A stretch of 64,000 nucleotides of DNA. Origin: an uncultured Clostridia bacterium. Its GTDB lineage: Bacteria; Bacillota; Clostridia; Christensenellales; Pumilibacteraceae. Shown here piece by piece: positions 54,069-63,258 of this stretch (positions are counted from its first letter, which is position 1; the number at the start of each line of letters is the position of its first letter). The translations under genes were made by a program, and so were the position numbers. The notes below the pieces were generated by a model. The model did no database searches and was not told the origin of the DNA. It worked only from the letters and a program-made list of their open reading frames with translations. The stretch is from positions 62,001 through 126,000 of the forward strand of contig CAMWLQ010000001.1 of assembly GCA_947175195.1 (NCBI GenBank), read 5' to 3'.

Positions 54069-54149
54069 TAGATTTGACAAAATTTTTTTACATACACAAT
54101 TCCACGGTCAAAACGCACACCAACGCGCTAAAAATCATATTTAACTTGT

Positions 54150-55415
54150 ATGAGAATTCATTTTGTAGGAATATCGGGCGTGTCCATGCAAGCGCTGTCG
54201 GTAGCGGCTGCGGCGCGCGGGCATACCGTAACGGGCTCGGACAATTCGCTGAATGGGCACGACCCCAAAAACGTAGAGGGCGCCGACCTTGTAGTGTATA
54301 CCTGCGCCGTGCCGCAATCCAACTGCGAGCTTGTGCGCGCGCGGGAGCTTAAAATCCCGATGATAGAGCGCGCCGTGTACCTTGGCGAGCTTGCCGCCAC
54401 CTACGGCAAGGTAATAGCAATCGCGGGCTGTCACGGCAAAAGCACGACGACGGCAATGACGGGCGCAGCGTTTTCCGCACACTCGCCCACCGTGCACGTA
54501 GGTGTGGCAAACGGCTCGTCCGTCGGCTCGGACAGGTTTTTCATAACCGAGGCGTGCGAGTACAAATCCAACTTTTTGCACCTGTCCCCCGACGTGGGCG
54601 TGGTGCTCAACGTGGAATACGACCACCCCGATTATTACCGAAACGAGGCGCAGTTAATCGACGCGTACAAACATTTTTGCGCAAAAAGCAAAACGGTGAT
54701 AGTAAACGGCGACGACGAAATTTGCATGTCGCTGTGCAAAAACGCTATAACGTTCGGCACAAACGAGCGCTGCGACTACCGCGCTGTGGACGTAAAAAAC
54801 GAAAACGGCTACCGCACGTTCAGGCTGGTCGGCAAAAAGCAGGCGTTTGTCCGCCTTTCGATTGCCGGAGAACACAACGTGTACAACGCACTGGCGTCCA
54901 TTGCCGCCGCCGACGCGTGCGGAATAAAGCTCGCCGAGGCGCTGCCGCGTATTTCGAAATTCATAGGCATACCGCGCAGGTTCGAGCGCCGCGGCATAGC
55001 CTTCGGCAAATCGGTATTCACCGACTACGCGCACCACCCCGCCGAAATCTCCGCAACGATAAATACCGCAAAGGAGATCTTTCCGTCGGTGACGGTGGTG
55101 TTTCAGCCGCACACGTACTCGCGCACGCAAAGCCTGATGGACGACTTTGCCGCCGCGCTCAGCAAAGCGGACACCGTTATACTCGCGCCCATATTTGCCG
55201 CGCGGGAGGCCCCCATTGCGGGCGTGACCTCGCACGCGCTGTGCCGCAAGATTGTACAAAGCAAAGAAAAAGCGTACTGCTTTGATACGTTCGCGGAAAT
55301 AGTGGAACATACCAAAACGGTACGCGATAAAGCCGTTATATTTATGGGTGCGGGCGACATAAACACCGTCGCCGACAAGTTCATTCAAGCGGACGTCGAT
55401 ATGCCGCAGGTATAG
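54150..55415 (+). CDS. murC: UDP-N-acetylmuramate-L-alanine ligase
   Basis: Adds the first amino acid to UDP-MurNAc. 421 residues, shorter than the usual 450-480. The N-terminal nucleotide-binding GISGVSMQAL is intact. The ATP loop reads GCHGKSTTT where most MurC have GTHGKTTTT. The DYAHHPAEI and HTYSRTQ motifs are clear. No ribosome-binding site is visible before the ATG. It stands alone, divergent from spoVG. Confidence 0.93.
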   Translation: MRIHFVGISGVSMQALSVAAAARGHTVTGSDNSLNGHDPKNVEGADLVVYTCAVPQSNCELVRARELKIPMIERAVYLGELAATYGKVIAIAGCHGKSTTTAMTGAAFSAHSPTVHVGVANGSSVGSDRFFITEACEYKSNFLHLSPDVGVVLNVEYDHPDYYRNEAQLIDAYKHFCAKSKTVIVNGDDEICMSLCKNAITFGTNERCDYRAVDVKNENGYRTFRLVGKKQAFVRLSIAGEHNVYNALASIAAADACGIKLAEALPRISKFIGIPRRFERRGIAFGKSVFTDYAHHPAEISATINTAKEIFPSVTVVFQPHTYSRTQSLMDDFAAALSKADTVILAPIFAAREAPIAGVTSHALCRKIVQSKEKAYCFDTFAEIVEHTKTVRDKAVIFMGAGDINTVADKFIQADVDMPQV

Positions 55416-55417
55416 GA

Positions 55418-55708
55418 TTACAACGCGAAATCGGTATACAGCATGAACGCCGCGACCGCTACAAGAATTGCGGCAAATACTATAGCCAAAATAACGTTGC
55501 GCTTGAGCGTGAACTCCAGTCCCGCGCAAAACACGGTAGCAAGCGTAAGGTACGTTCTCCAAAGCCCAAGCGTAATAGCCTTATCGCCCAAAAAGTTAAT
55601 GGGCAACGCGTTATTTAGATAAATGATAAACATAACAACGACGGTGGCTATACCGAACAGCCCCGTAAACACGTTTATAAACTTATTCAATAACCTACCT
55701 ACTATCAT
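55418..55708 (-). CDS. Small membrane protein of unknown function
   Basis: 96 residues with three hydrophobic segments (about 12-31, 45-65, 71-93) and GGAG upstream of the ATG. It converges on murC (2-nt gap). Its promoter is a perfect TTGACA/17/TATAAT, and TCTAATC repeats at 11-bp spacing lie about 35 bp upstream of the -35. The same arrangement precedes the small membrane gene at 36624. No family was recognised. Confidence 0.78.
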   Translation of the reverse strand: MIVGRLLNKFINVFTGLFGIATVVVMFIIYLNNALPINFLGDKAITLGLWRTYLTLATVFCAGLEFTLKRNVILAIVFAAILVAVAAFMLYTDFAL

Positions 55709-55734
55709 GGCAGTTTCTCCTTCATACTGTATTC

Positions 55735-55763
55735 ATTATATAGCGCAAAGATATTTTTGTCAA
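55735..55763 (-). promoter_or_regulatory. Consensus promoter of the 96-residue membrane protein
   Basis: TTGACA (complement of 55758-55763), 17 bp, TATAAT (complement of 55735-55740). Confidence 0.85.
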
Positions 55764-55798
55764 CGCGCAACGCGCGTATACGGCAAGTTTTAATGCAA

Positions 55799-55817
55799 TT
55801 CTAATCTCGCTCTAATC
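55799..55817. promoter_or_regulatory. TCTAATC direct repeat pair
   Basis: TCTAATC at 55800 and 55811, an 11-bp period, partly overlapping the tadA stop. Same element as at 36541. Confidence 0.55.
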
Positions 55818-56315
55818 TTCTTTTTTCAGTTTTCGCCGCGCCTTGAAAAACTGCTGAATGGGCTGCAAGCATTCACTTTCCAGCACACCGCCGACTATTT
55901 CCGCGCGGTGATTGAGCTTTTCGTTTTGCGCGATATTGAGCGCCGTGCCGCACGCGCCGAATCGCAAATCATACGCGCCGAATATTACTTTTTTTATACG
56001 CGAATACACAATCGCGCCCGCGCACATAACGCACGGCTCGAGCGTAACGTACAGCTCGCAATCGGACAAGTTCCACCTACCCAAACGCTTTGCCGCGTCG
56101 CGTATAGCCACCACCTCGGCGTGCGCCGTCGGATCGTTATCGGTGTTCCGCCCGTTCACACCACTGCCTATCACCTCGTCGCCCAAAACGACTATGGCGG
56201 CGACTGGCACCTCCTCTACGGGACAGGTTTTAAGCACGTCCAAAGCGACGCGCATAAACTTTATATCGCGCTCGGTGTATTCGCGTGCGGTGTTTTCGTT
56301 TGTTTGTTCACACAT
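55812..56315 (-). CDS. tadA: tRNA-specific adenosine deaminase
   Basis: 167 residues from MCEQ (GGAG upstream). The zinc/catalytic motifs are HAE (AHAEVVAIRD) and PCVMC. It makes inosine-34 in tRNA-Arg(ACG), the tRNA encoded at 26687. Its start overlaps the M14 peptidase stop by 8 nt. The family could also be guanine or cytosine deaminase, but the PCVMCAGAI pattern and length favour TadA. Confidence 0.92.
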   Translation of the reverse strand: MCEQTNENTAREYTERDIKFMRVALDVLKTCPVEEVPVAAIVVLGDEVIGSGVNGRNTDNDPTAHAEVVAIRDAAKRLGRWNLSDCELYVTLEPCVMCAGAIVYSRIKKVIFGAYDLRFGACGTALNIAQNEKLNHRAEIVGGVLESECLQPIQQFFKARRKLKKED

Positions 56316-57126
56316 AATTTTCTCCGTAAAGATAATCCAAAATAAACATGGGCAGGTCGGCGTTTGCCGTAATATCGTCATCGTAATCGGACGGACCGAA
56401 CGGATGATTGCCGCGCTTGATAAGCTCTATAGTGACGGCGGGAATACCCAGCTTTTGCACGCACCAGTCCTTGTACCCGCCCGCGGAAGAAAGCTCGCCG
56501 TCCACCTTTTGCACGCCTATATGTTTGGCGACCGCCGCGGCGAATGCTCCGTCACGCTGCCGCCTCGCCTCGTCTTGAAAAAATTGCCAATACAGCTCCC
56601 CGCCCATACAGTGATAGCTGACGGTGGCGGCAGGACCGATAGACGATGTAAACCCCGCAAGCGCGCGGCTTTCGGGCGCGCAAAGCGGATATTCGCCGAT
56701 ATACCCGTGCGCGGCGGGCGCAGTCCGAGATTGCTGTGCGCCCGTGCCGAAATTTGCGTCAAAGTTACAGTTAAGATCCACGCCGTCGGCGTTTGCCTTC
56801 CAAGCCTTGCGCATATGCGCATTTGTGCGCAAAAACTCATGTCCGAAGGTACTACCGCTTTCAAAGAACGCCGCCCCGTCGGGATTGACCAGCGGAACAA
56901 AGTACGCCCCGCCCCGTTCGGCATGAAAATCCCGCAGCTGCCGCAAAACCGCGAGCGCGGTGTAGCACTCCCGCGCATGAATAGCGGCGGTGACAATTAT
57001 TTGCTTGCCGCTATACTCGCCGCGGTGCGCGCACAAAATTTCGTTTCCGCACACGCTCTTGCCAATCGAAGTGACGGCCGCGCCGCTTTGCTTTAACTCT
57101 TGCTCTACCGTTTCAATAATGCCCAT
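56308..57126 (-). CDS. M14-family zinc carboxypeptidase
   Basis: 272 residues. Zinc ligands H50 and E53 (IHARECY) and H172 (SYHCMG), arginine in NCNFD region, and catalytic E234 (TIELIKRGNHPFG) are present. No signal peptide or membrane segment is seen, so it appears cytoplasmic or released; relatives include gamma-D-glutamyl-diaminopimelate peptidases that recycle cell-wall peptides. It lies 46 nt downstream of rlmH and overlaps tadA. Confidence 0.88.
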   Translation of the reverse strand: MGIIETVEQELKQSGAAVTSIGKSVCGNEILCAHRGEYSGKQIIVTAAIHARECYTALAVLRQLRDFHAERGGAYFVPLVNPDGAAFFESGSTFGHEFLRTNAHMRKAWKANADGVDLNCNFDANFGTGAQQSRTAPAAHGYIGEYPLCAPESRALAGFTSSIGPAATVSYHCMGGELYWQFFQDEARRQRDGAFAAAVAKHIGVQKVDGELSSAGGYKDWCVQKLGIPAVTIELIKRGNHPFGPSDYDDDITANADLPMFILDYLYGENYV

Positions 57127-57172
57127 AGTATAGTATATGAACGGACGCTAATTCCGAATTCATAATTGCGAA

Positions 57173-57610
57173 TTACTTATGGTACGGCACACCCTTGATT
57201 ATGGTAGACGCTCTATATAACTGTTCATATAACAACAACCGCGCCAGCTGGTGCGTGTACGTAACACGCCCGAAAGATATTCGCTTTTTGGCTTTTTCTC
57301 GCACGCGCTCGTCCACGCCCTCCGCGCCGCCTATAACAAAAACAATCTCGTCGCGGCGCTCGTGTTCCTTTCGCAAAACGTCGGCAAACTCTACCGAATC
57401 GGGCTGGTCGCCGTTAATGTCCATAAGTACAAAGACCTCGCCCGCGCGCTTGAGTATCTCGTCACATTCCTTTTTAATAGTCGGCTGTTCGGGAATTTCG
57501 CATAACGTAATATCATAGCTCGATTTAAGGCGTTTTACGTACTCGGCGCAGCCGTCGCGGCAAAACGGATTACTCAACTTGCCCACGCACACAATCTTTA
57601 TCTTTTTCAA
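57173..57610 (-). CDS. rlmH: 23S rRNA (pseudouridine1915-N3)-methyltransferase RlmH
   Basis: 145 residues if it starts at the TTG overlapping the CPBP stop (TTGA); a GTG five codons upstream is the alternative. The SPOUT signatures FVIGGAEGVDERV and THQLARLLLYEQLYRAS are intact, and the end KGVPYHK is diagnostic. It is near the WalJ-like gene, as in Bacillus, with two CPBP proteases between them. Confidence 0.94.
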   Translation of the reverse strand: MKKIKIVCVGKLSNPFCRDGCAEYVKRLKSSYDITLCEIPEQPTIKKECDEILKRAGEVFVLMDINGDQPDSVEFADVLRKEHERRDEIVFVIGGAEGVDERVREKAKKRISFGRVTYTHQLARLLLYEQLYRASTIIKGVPYHK

Positions 57611-58701
57611 TAGAAGAATCCCCACACATATGTGAATATCGTAGTCAAAAGCGTTACCACGCCCAGCGCAATAAATACGGCTACGTCGCGCAACGACGGT
57701 TTGTACCGCGTTACGGTATAGTCCGCGCCGTAAACCTCGCGTTCCATTTCCAATTCCCTGACCTTTTCGGGGTCGAACTCACCGAACATTACCACACGTT
57801 TATTGGTTGCGTCGAAGGCGCAGTTCTTTAGCTCCTCGGTCTTTTTGTTAAGCACCTGCTTGTCGCGAATGTACATCATAAGCACGACCATAGCCGCGCA
57901 AAACGCCGCCACCGCCAAAAACACGAGCATAAGCGCCCAAACGGGCATGCCGCCGATCATGCGATAAAACCCGCCGCCGACAGCCCAGTTATAATGATCG
58001 GCGTAGTCTATGAACACGCTGCAAAAATTATTTGTAAAGTGCATAAGCATTGCGGGGTACAGGCTTTTTGTGCGCAGCGTGAGGTACGCGGCAAGCGCGC
58101 CGAACAGCGCGGTGTAAAATACCTGTCTGATGTTTTGGTGGAACAGTCCGAACACTATGCCGCACAATATAATGCACCCCCACCGCTTAAACGAGTTTTG
58201 TGCCGTGGTGAGCAGCCCGCCGCGCATAGCAAATTCCTCGCAAAGCGCGGGCAGTATTGCAGTGAGCAGTACATCCACGACAAAAAATCCGAACACGAAT
58301 TTATCGGGCATATTATCAACCGAATTCGCCACGGTGTAGCCGGTCAGTTTGAGCAAGCCCGTCCACATGGACGACACGCCGATTGTCATAAAAAATACGC
58401 CGACGCCAAGCGGAATCGCGAGCAAAAAGTACGGTTTAAACTTGCCGACGGAGCTGAACTCAAGCGTTTGCTTGACCGTGCGTTTGCCGTAAAATTTGTA
58501 TATACAAAACGGTATAGCCAAAAAGAATATAAGCTGCGAGCACAGCGCAAACAGCGCGTTGCCGCCAAGCTCCTGACCGTAAGTGTCGGACGGCAGCGCG
58601 GCAAAGTATACGACAAGCCGCATAAGTATAAGCCCGCCCGCGCACGACGTAAGCGCAAGCCCGACGGCTTTATAATCGCGTTTCAACCACAACGGCATCA
58701 T
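57607..58701 (-). CDS. CPBP-family intramembrane metalloprotease, copy 1
   Basis: 364 residues with about eight membrane segments. The family motifs are CEEFAMRG (E-E-x-x-x-R), FGLFHQNIRQV and LYPAMLMHFTNN. Such proteases process prenylated or other membrane proteins, or modify peptides. The C-terminal 70 residues hold a soluble linker and a last segment. It lies 4 nt after a second CPBP gene and is coupled to rlmH. Their substrates are unknown. Confidence 0.9.
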   Translation of the reverse strand: MMPLWLKRDYKAVGLALTSCAGGLILMRLVVYFAALPSDTYGQELGGNALFALCSQLIFFLAIPFCIYKFYGKRTVKQTLEFSSVGKFKPYFLLAIPLGVGVFFMTIGVSSMWTGLLKLTGYTVANSVDNMPDKFVFGFFVVDVLLTAILPALCEEFAMRGGLLTTAQNSFKRWGCIILCGIVFGLFHQNIRQVFYTALFGALAAYLTLRTKSLYPAMLMHFTNNFCSVFIDYADHYNWAVGGGFYRMIGGMPVWALMLVFLAVAAFCAAMVVLMMYIRDKQVLNKKTEELKNCAFDATNKRVVMFGEFDPEKVRELEMEREVYGADYTVTRYKPSLRDVAVFIALGVVTLLTTIFTYVWGFFY

Positions 58702-58705
58702 AATT

Positions 58706-59725
58706 TTACCCCGCTATCATCGTAATGAGATTGATAATAAACAGCACGCCGCTGATTCCCATAGCTATAAAAAAGCGCATTGTGCCGTCCTTATTGCGCG
58801 CCTCGGAAAGCGCCACCGATTGCGGCGTAACCTTTTCGTCGTCGGTATCGCCCGCTCCGAGCTCGACCTCGGCGTTTTGCTTGCCGTACCCAAACCGCAC
58901 AAGCGCAAACAACGCCGCGCCGCCCGCGACGAGCAAACCAAGCGTAATAAACGCCGCCGCCACGGGGTTAGCCACAAGCCACGCCATGCCGCCGTCTATA
59001 ACACCGCTAAGCGGCGGGAACTGAATGGCAAGCGCCGCTGCGTTTGCTGTAGCATGCAACAGCACGCACGGCAACAGCCTGCGCGTTTTGTTCATAACCG
59101 CGGCGGACAGCGCGCCGAGCGCGAACTGAAAAACCACCTGTATCGGGCTCATATGCATCAGCATAAACGCAAGCGCGCAAAGAATAACCGATTTGACCGC
59201 GCCGCCGTTTTTTCTCAGTCCGTTAAACAGCACGCCGCGGTAAATAGTTTCCTCAAACACGGGCGCCATAAACACCGACGCAATAACGATCATCACCACC
59301 GACGACGGCGTAGAAAGGTCTATATTGCCCGTTGTCGAAGGTATGCGCAGCGCGTAAGTCGTAAAATATCCGTACCACAAAGTGGGCAAATACATGGCAA
59401 AAAGCAGCACGATTGCTCCGACTTCGGGTATAATAAAGTCCCTGTAATCTACTTTTTTGTCCGCTTTGCACGCAAGCGCGCAATCAAACCGATATTTGTT
59501 AATCTTGCAAAACAGCAAAATAAACAGCGCGTTTGCGGCTTGAATAACTATCATAAACGCGGTCAAAAAATCGCCGTTTGTCGCAATATCTGGATAGCTT
59601 TGCGCCAGCAAAGTAGACACTACTCCCGCCAGCGCCTGACAAATCAGCGTAATTATTATCGCGCCGAGATAGAACGTGCACCCGCCGCAATAATCGAATT
59701 TTTTGATGCCGCCGGTTTTTAACAT
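58706..59725 (-). CDS. CPBP-family intramembrane metalloprotease, copy 2
   Basis: 339 residues, about eight membrane segments. Motifs: FEETIYRGVLFNGL, LMHMSPIQVVFQF and LLPCVLLHATANA. It overlaps the WalJ-like gene by 7 nt and is 4 nt from the other CPBP gene. The two differ in length and in most of their sequence, so they are not a recent duplication. A soluble stretch of about 30 residues precedes the last membrane segment. Confidence 0.9.
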   Translation of the reverse strand: MLKTGGIKKFDYCGGCTFYLGAIIITLICQALAGVVSTLLAQSYPDIATNGDFLTAFMIVIQAANALFILLFCKINKYRFDCALACKADKKVDYRDFIIPEVGAIVLLFAMYLPTLWYGYFTTYALRIPSTTGNIDLSTPSSVVMIVIASVFMAPVFEETIYRGVLFNGLRKNGGAVKSVILCALAFMLMHMSPIQVVFQFALGALSAAVMNKTRRLLPCVLLHATANAAALAIQFPPLSGVIDGGMAWLVANPVAAAFITLGLLVAGGAALFALVRFGYGKQNAEVELGAGDTDDEKVTPQSVALSEARNKDGTMRFFIAMGISGVLFIINLITMIAG

Positions 59726-60489
59726 ACTTCGTACAGTCCCGACATAGCGTCTTGCTTGGCAGCGGTAACGCGAAATTCGGTCACGCCCGCGTCGGCAATC
59801 GAGCCCACCACGGTATTAACCGCAAGCTCGGGGTTGTTGTTTTCCTCGGACAAATGCGCGAGTATAAACCGCTTTACGCCGTTACCCGCAAGGTATGCGC
59901 ACGCCGCGGCGCAATCGACGTTGGACAGGTGTCCGTTGTCGGAAAGTATTCGCCTTTTAAGCGGCGCGGAGTAGCGCGGATTGGCTTTCAGCATGCCCTC
60001 GTCATGATTGCTCTCCAACATTACAATACTGCATGCGGAAAGCACGTTAAGCTGACTCATATTAACGTTGCCTATATCGGTTACAACTGCTACCGAGTTA
60101 GTGCCGTCGGACACCACGTACCCAAAGCACGGCACGTCATGACTGACGGGCAGCGCCGTAACGTACATTCCGCCTACGCGAAAGTTGCGCGGCGCGACAA
60201 GCGGCGTGATTTCCGCGCCGTGCGCCACAGCCCCTATAACTTCCTTTTGGCAAATGACCTTTGCGCTGCCGTGCTTTTTGCAAAAAATTTTAAGCCCGCC
60301 TATATGGTCGGAATGAGAATGCGTAACGAGTATACGCACGTTATCGGGATTCACGCCCAACACGCCCAAACACTTTTCGGCACGCGTCGCCGAAATTCCC
60401 AAATCTATAAGTATGTCAGTCGTGCCGTCGGAAACGTAGCAGCAATTACCCTTAGATCCCGAGGCAATAACGCAAAGTTGTAAGCTCAT
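59719..60489 (-). CDS. Metallo-beta-lactamase-fold hydrolase (WalJ/YycJ-like)
   Basis: 256 residues from MSLQLCVIASGSKGNC, the family's hallmark start. The zinc motif is HSHSDHIGG, followed by D-x-x-N/HD elements (LESNHDEGML, LAHLSEENN). In Bacillus WalJ acts with the WalRK cell-wall regulon. The kinase and regulator are not adjacent here. The gene leads a chain of coupled genes through to tadA. Confidence 0.9.
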   Translation of the reverse strand: MSLQLCVIASGSKGNCCYVSDGTTDILIDLGISATRAEKCLGVLGVNPDNVRILVTHSHSDHIGGLKIFCKKHGSAKVICQKEVIGAVAHGAEITPLVAPRNFRVGGMYVTALPVSHDVPCFGYVVSDGTNSVAVVTDIGNVNMSQLNVLSACSIVMLESNHDEGMLKANPRYSAPLKRRILSDNGHLSNVDCAAACAYLAGNGVKRFILAHLSEENNNPELAVNTVVGSIADAGVTEFRVTAAKQDAMSGLYEVC

Positions 60490-60534
60490 ATACTGATTAT
60501 ACAAGAAAATACCACTAATTGCAAGCGAATTTTG

Positions 60535-60563
60535 TTGTGTTTGACGGTAGGCTGTGTTATAAT
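60535..60563 (+). promoter_or_regulatory. Promoter of fumarate hydratase genes, predicted leaderless
   Basis: TTGTGT 60535-60540, 17-bp spacer, TATAAT 60558-60563. Predicted +1 at 60570 is the A of the ATG. Confidence 0.55.
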
Positions 60564-60569
60564 ATCATT

Positions 60570-61391
60570 ATGAAACAAGTTGACGCCGCCGTTGTTCAAA
60601 GAGAGCTGACAAGGCTCATAACGGACTGCCTTATCATCCCCGACAAGGCGGTAACAAAGGCGTTGACCGAAATACGCACCGACAGCGAGATAGAGCGCAC
60701 CGCCGCCGCTATAATTGTAGAAAACAATATAATAGCCGAACGCGAACGGCTGTACTGCTGTCAGGACACCGGACAGGCATTGTTTTTTGTCAAGCTCGGC
60801 GACGAGGTGGTTTGCCAAGGACTGACGGACGCCATAAACGGCGCGGTACATGACGCGTACAAAACGGCGCGAAAATCGGTTGCCGACCCGCTCACCCGTA
60901 AGAACACCGACGACAATACCCCCGCAATCATCGAATACACGCTCACCCGCGGCGACGCGCTTGAAATAACGTTTTTGGCAAAGGGCGCAGGCAGCGAAAA
61001 CATGTCACGCCTGTACATGCTCACCCCCGCCGACGGCGAGCAAGGCATAATCGATTCGGTTGTTGACGCGGTGAAAAAAGGCGGCAAAAACGCATGTCCC
61101 CCGCTGATAGTAGGCGTAGGCATAGGCGGCGTAACCGAAACGGCGTGTAGCTTAAGCAAGCGTGCGCTGCTCCGCCCCGTCGGACAAAACAGCGAAAGAG
61201 CGGACGTTGCCGCGCTCGAAAAAGAAACACTCAAAAGGGTAAACGCACTGGGCATAGGCGTTGCGGCGCTGGGTGGAAACTTAACCGCACTCGCCGTCAA
61301 TATAGAAACAGCACCCACGCACATAGGCATGCTGCCCGTTGCGGTCAACCTGCAATGCCACAGCCTGCGGCACGGGAGCGTGAAATTTTGA
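60570..61391 (+). CDS. Fumarate hydratase (class I), alpha subunit
   Basis: 273 residues. Class I two-subunit fumarate/tartrate hydratase with a [4Fe-4S] cluster; CQDTGQA holds one ligand cysteine, and GIGGVTETA and ALGIGVAALGG are typical. It interconverts fumarate and malate, though L-tartrate dehydratase is nearly indistinguishable. No ribosome-binding site precedes the ATG. It overlaps the beta subunit by a TTGA junction. Confidence 0.9.
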   Translation: MKQVDAAVVQRELTRLITDCLIIPDKAVTKALTEIRTDSEIERTAAAIIVENNIIAERERLYCCQDTGQALFFVKLGDEVVCQGLTDAINGAVHDAYKTARKSVADPLTRKNTDDNTPAIIEYTLTRGDALEITFLAKGAGSENMSRLYMLTPADGEQGIIDSVVDAVKKGGKNACPPLIVGVGIGGVTETACSLSKRALLRPVGQNSERADVAALEKETLKRVNALGIGVAALGGNLTALAVNIETAPTHIGMLPVAVNLQCHSLRHGSVKF

Positions 61392-61900
61392 ACACTATAT
61401 ACCCGAAAAAATTGCGCCTTCCGTCAGACATTGCGCATATAAAAGATTTACGTATGGGCGAAATCGTTATGCTCAGCGGCACGGTGTACACCGCCCGCGA
61501 CCAGGCGCACAAGCGGCTTGCGGCGGCAATAGAAAACTGCGAGCAATTACCATTCCCGCTCGACGGCGCCGCAATATACTACTGCGGACCTACGCCCGCC
61601 GCCGAGGGTCAAATTATCGGCAGCTGCGGACCGACCACGAGCGCACGCATGGACGCATACACGCCGTTGCTGCTGGATAACGGACTTAAAGTAATGATAG
61701 GCAAGGGCGTAAGATCGGATGATGTTACGCAAGCTATAAAGGAACACGGCGCGGTGTACCTCAGCGCCATCGGCGGCGCGGCGGCGCTGTACCAAAGCAC
61801 TGTAAGGACGTGCGAGCTTATAGCCTATCCCGACCTCGGCTGCGAGGCTGTGTACAAGCTTACCGTCGAGGATTTCCCGGCAATGGTAACGATAGTGTAA
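61388..61900 (+). CDS. Fumarate hydratase (class I), beta subunit
   Basis: 170 residues from a TTG start overlapping the alpha stop, with GGGAG upstream. The motifs CGPTPA, GPTTSARMD and IGKG are those of the beta subunit of fumarate/tartrate hydratase. The last part of the interspersed repeat lies just after its stop. The two subunits form the heterodimeric enzyme. Confidence 0.9.
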   Translation: MNTIYPKKLRLPSDIAHIKDLRMGEIVMLSGTVYTARDQAHKRLAAAIENCEQLPFPLDGAAIYYCGPTPAAEGQIIGSCGPTTSARMDAYTPLLLDNGLKVMIGKGVRSDDVTQAIKEHGAVYLSAIGGAAALYQSTVRTCELIAYPDLGCEAVYKLTVEDFPAMVTIV

Positions 61901-61907
61901 TCATTTT

Positions 61908-61940
61908 TTGTCATTCCGAGCAGCGCGAGGAATCTCAACC
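61908..61940. repeat. Interspersed repeat, single arm
   Basis: TTGTCATTCCGAGCAGCGCG then AGGAATCTCAACC: one arm of the family at 17048 and 30504. A small CCCGC/AAG/GCGGG hairpin follows near 61975. Confidence 0.8.
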
Positions 61941-62016
61941 TTATTCTTGCCCTTTCCCTGTGAGAGGGTGCCCGCAAGGCGGGTTTGGTAATAACTTCTT
62001 TTCAAGGAGAACATAT

Positions 62017-63255
62017 ATGAAAAAACTAATTAAAGGTTTATCGCAAGCAGTTGTGTATTCGGGCGTCAACGTTCAAGAAGGCGACGAGGTATACGTAATA
62101 TCGTCGGTGTACGCCACCGAGCTGACGCACGAGGTAGTTAAACTGTGCTACGAGCGCGGCGCAAAGCGCGTAATCGTGCGTTACCGCGACGACGAGCTCA
62201 CCAAGCTTGACTACGAGCATCAAACGGTTGACACGCTCACGCACAAGCCCAAGTACGTGTACGACGAGCGCAACTACTTTGCGCGCGACGACGTGCACGG
62301 CTGCGTTATCAATATTTTGTGTTCCGACCCCAACGGACTGAAGGACGCCGACGGGGATAAAATTTCGGCGGCGCACCGCGCGGACATGAAAGGGCTTACG
62401 CCGTACTACGACAAGGCAATGGCGCACAAGGTCAAGTGGTCGATTATCGCCTACCCTCATCCCGAATGGGCAAAGCTGATGTTCCCCGATCTCAAGCCCA
62501 AGGACGCGTACAAAAAGCTTGGCAAGTATATAGGCAAAACCACGCGCGTAATGAACGACGATCCGCAGGCGGCGTGGAAAGCGCACTCGGCGGAGCTGCG
62601 CACCCGCAGTCAAAAGCTCAAGGCGCTTAACATAAAAGAGCTGCACTATATGAACAAGCTTGGCACCGACCTGCGCGTCGGACTGCCTGAGGGCTATATA
62701 TTCGGCGGCGGCGAGGACGAGTGCGGCGGCGTAACGTTCAACGCTAACATGCCGACCGAAGAGGTTTTCTCCGCGCCCGATTGCCGCAACATCAACGGCG
62801 TAGTCAAGGCGTCCATGCCGCTGTGCTACGGCGGAAAGATTATAGAAGGCTTGTCGCTCACCCTCAAGGACGGACGGATAACCGACTACACCGCCGAAAC
62901 CAACCTCGATATTCTTAAGGGCATAATCGAAACGGACGAGGGCAGCCACAGCCTCGGCGAAATCGCGCTCGTGCCGTACGACTCGCCCATCAGCAAGCTG
63001 CAAACGCTGTTCTACGAAACGCTGTTCGACGAGAACGCGAGCTGCCACTTTGCCATCGGCGAGGCGTACCCCACATGCATAGAAGGCGGCAAGGATATGA
63101 GCCGCAAAGAGCTGCAAGCGCGTGGCATAAACTATTCCGACGTGCACGTAGACTTTATGGTCGGCACAAAGGATTTGAACATTACCGCGCTCACCCGCGA
63201 CGGCAAAACCGTGCCCGTGTTCGTAAACGGCAACTTCACCAAGGATTTTGAGTAA
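62017..63255 (+). CDS. M29-family aminopeptidase (AmpS/PepS-like)
   Basis: 412 residues from the ATG at 62017 with AGGAGA seven bases upstream; longer frames reach back into the fumarate hydratase gene. The family's metal and active-site patterns are present: GYIFGGGEDECGG, MPTEEVFSAPD, ETDEGSHSLGEIALVPYDS and CHFAIGEAYP. M29 enzymes are cytoplasmic metal-dependent aminopeptidases that trim peptides. It follows fumarate hydratase with a repeat arm between, so it is probably a separate unit. Confidence 0.94.
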   Translation: MKKLIKGLSQAVVYSGVNVQEGDEVYVISSVYATELTHEVVKLCYERGAKRVIVRYRDDELTKLDYEHQTVDTLTHKPKYVYDERNYFARDDVHGCVINILCSDPNGLKDADGDKISAAHRADMKGLTPYYDKAMAHKVKWSIIAYPHPEWAKLMFPDLKPKDAYKKLGKYIGKTTRVMNDDPQAAWKAHSAELRTRSQKLKALNIKELHYMNKLGTDLRVGLPEGYIFGGGEDECGGVTFNANMPTEEVFSAPDCRNINGVVKASMPLCYGGKIIEGLSLTLKDGRITDYTAETNLDILKGIIETDEGSHSLGEIALVPYDSPISKLQTLFYETLFDENASCHFAIGEAYPTCIEGGKDMSRKELQARGINYSDVHVDFMVGTKDLNITALTRDGKTVPVFVNGNFTKDFE

Positions 63256-63258
63256 TCG

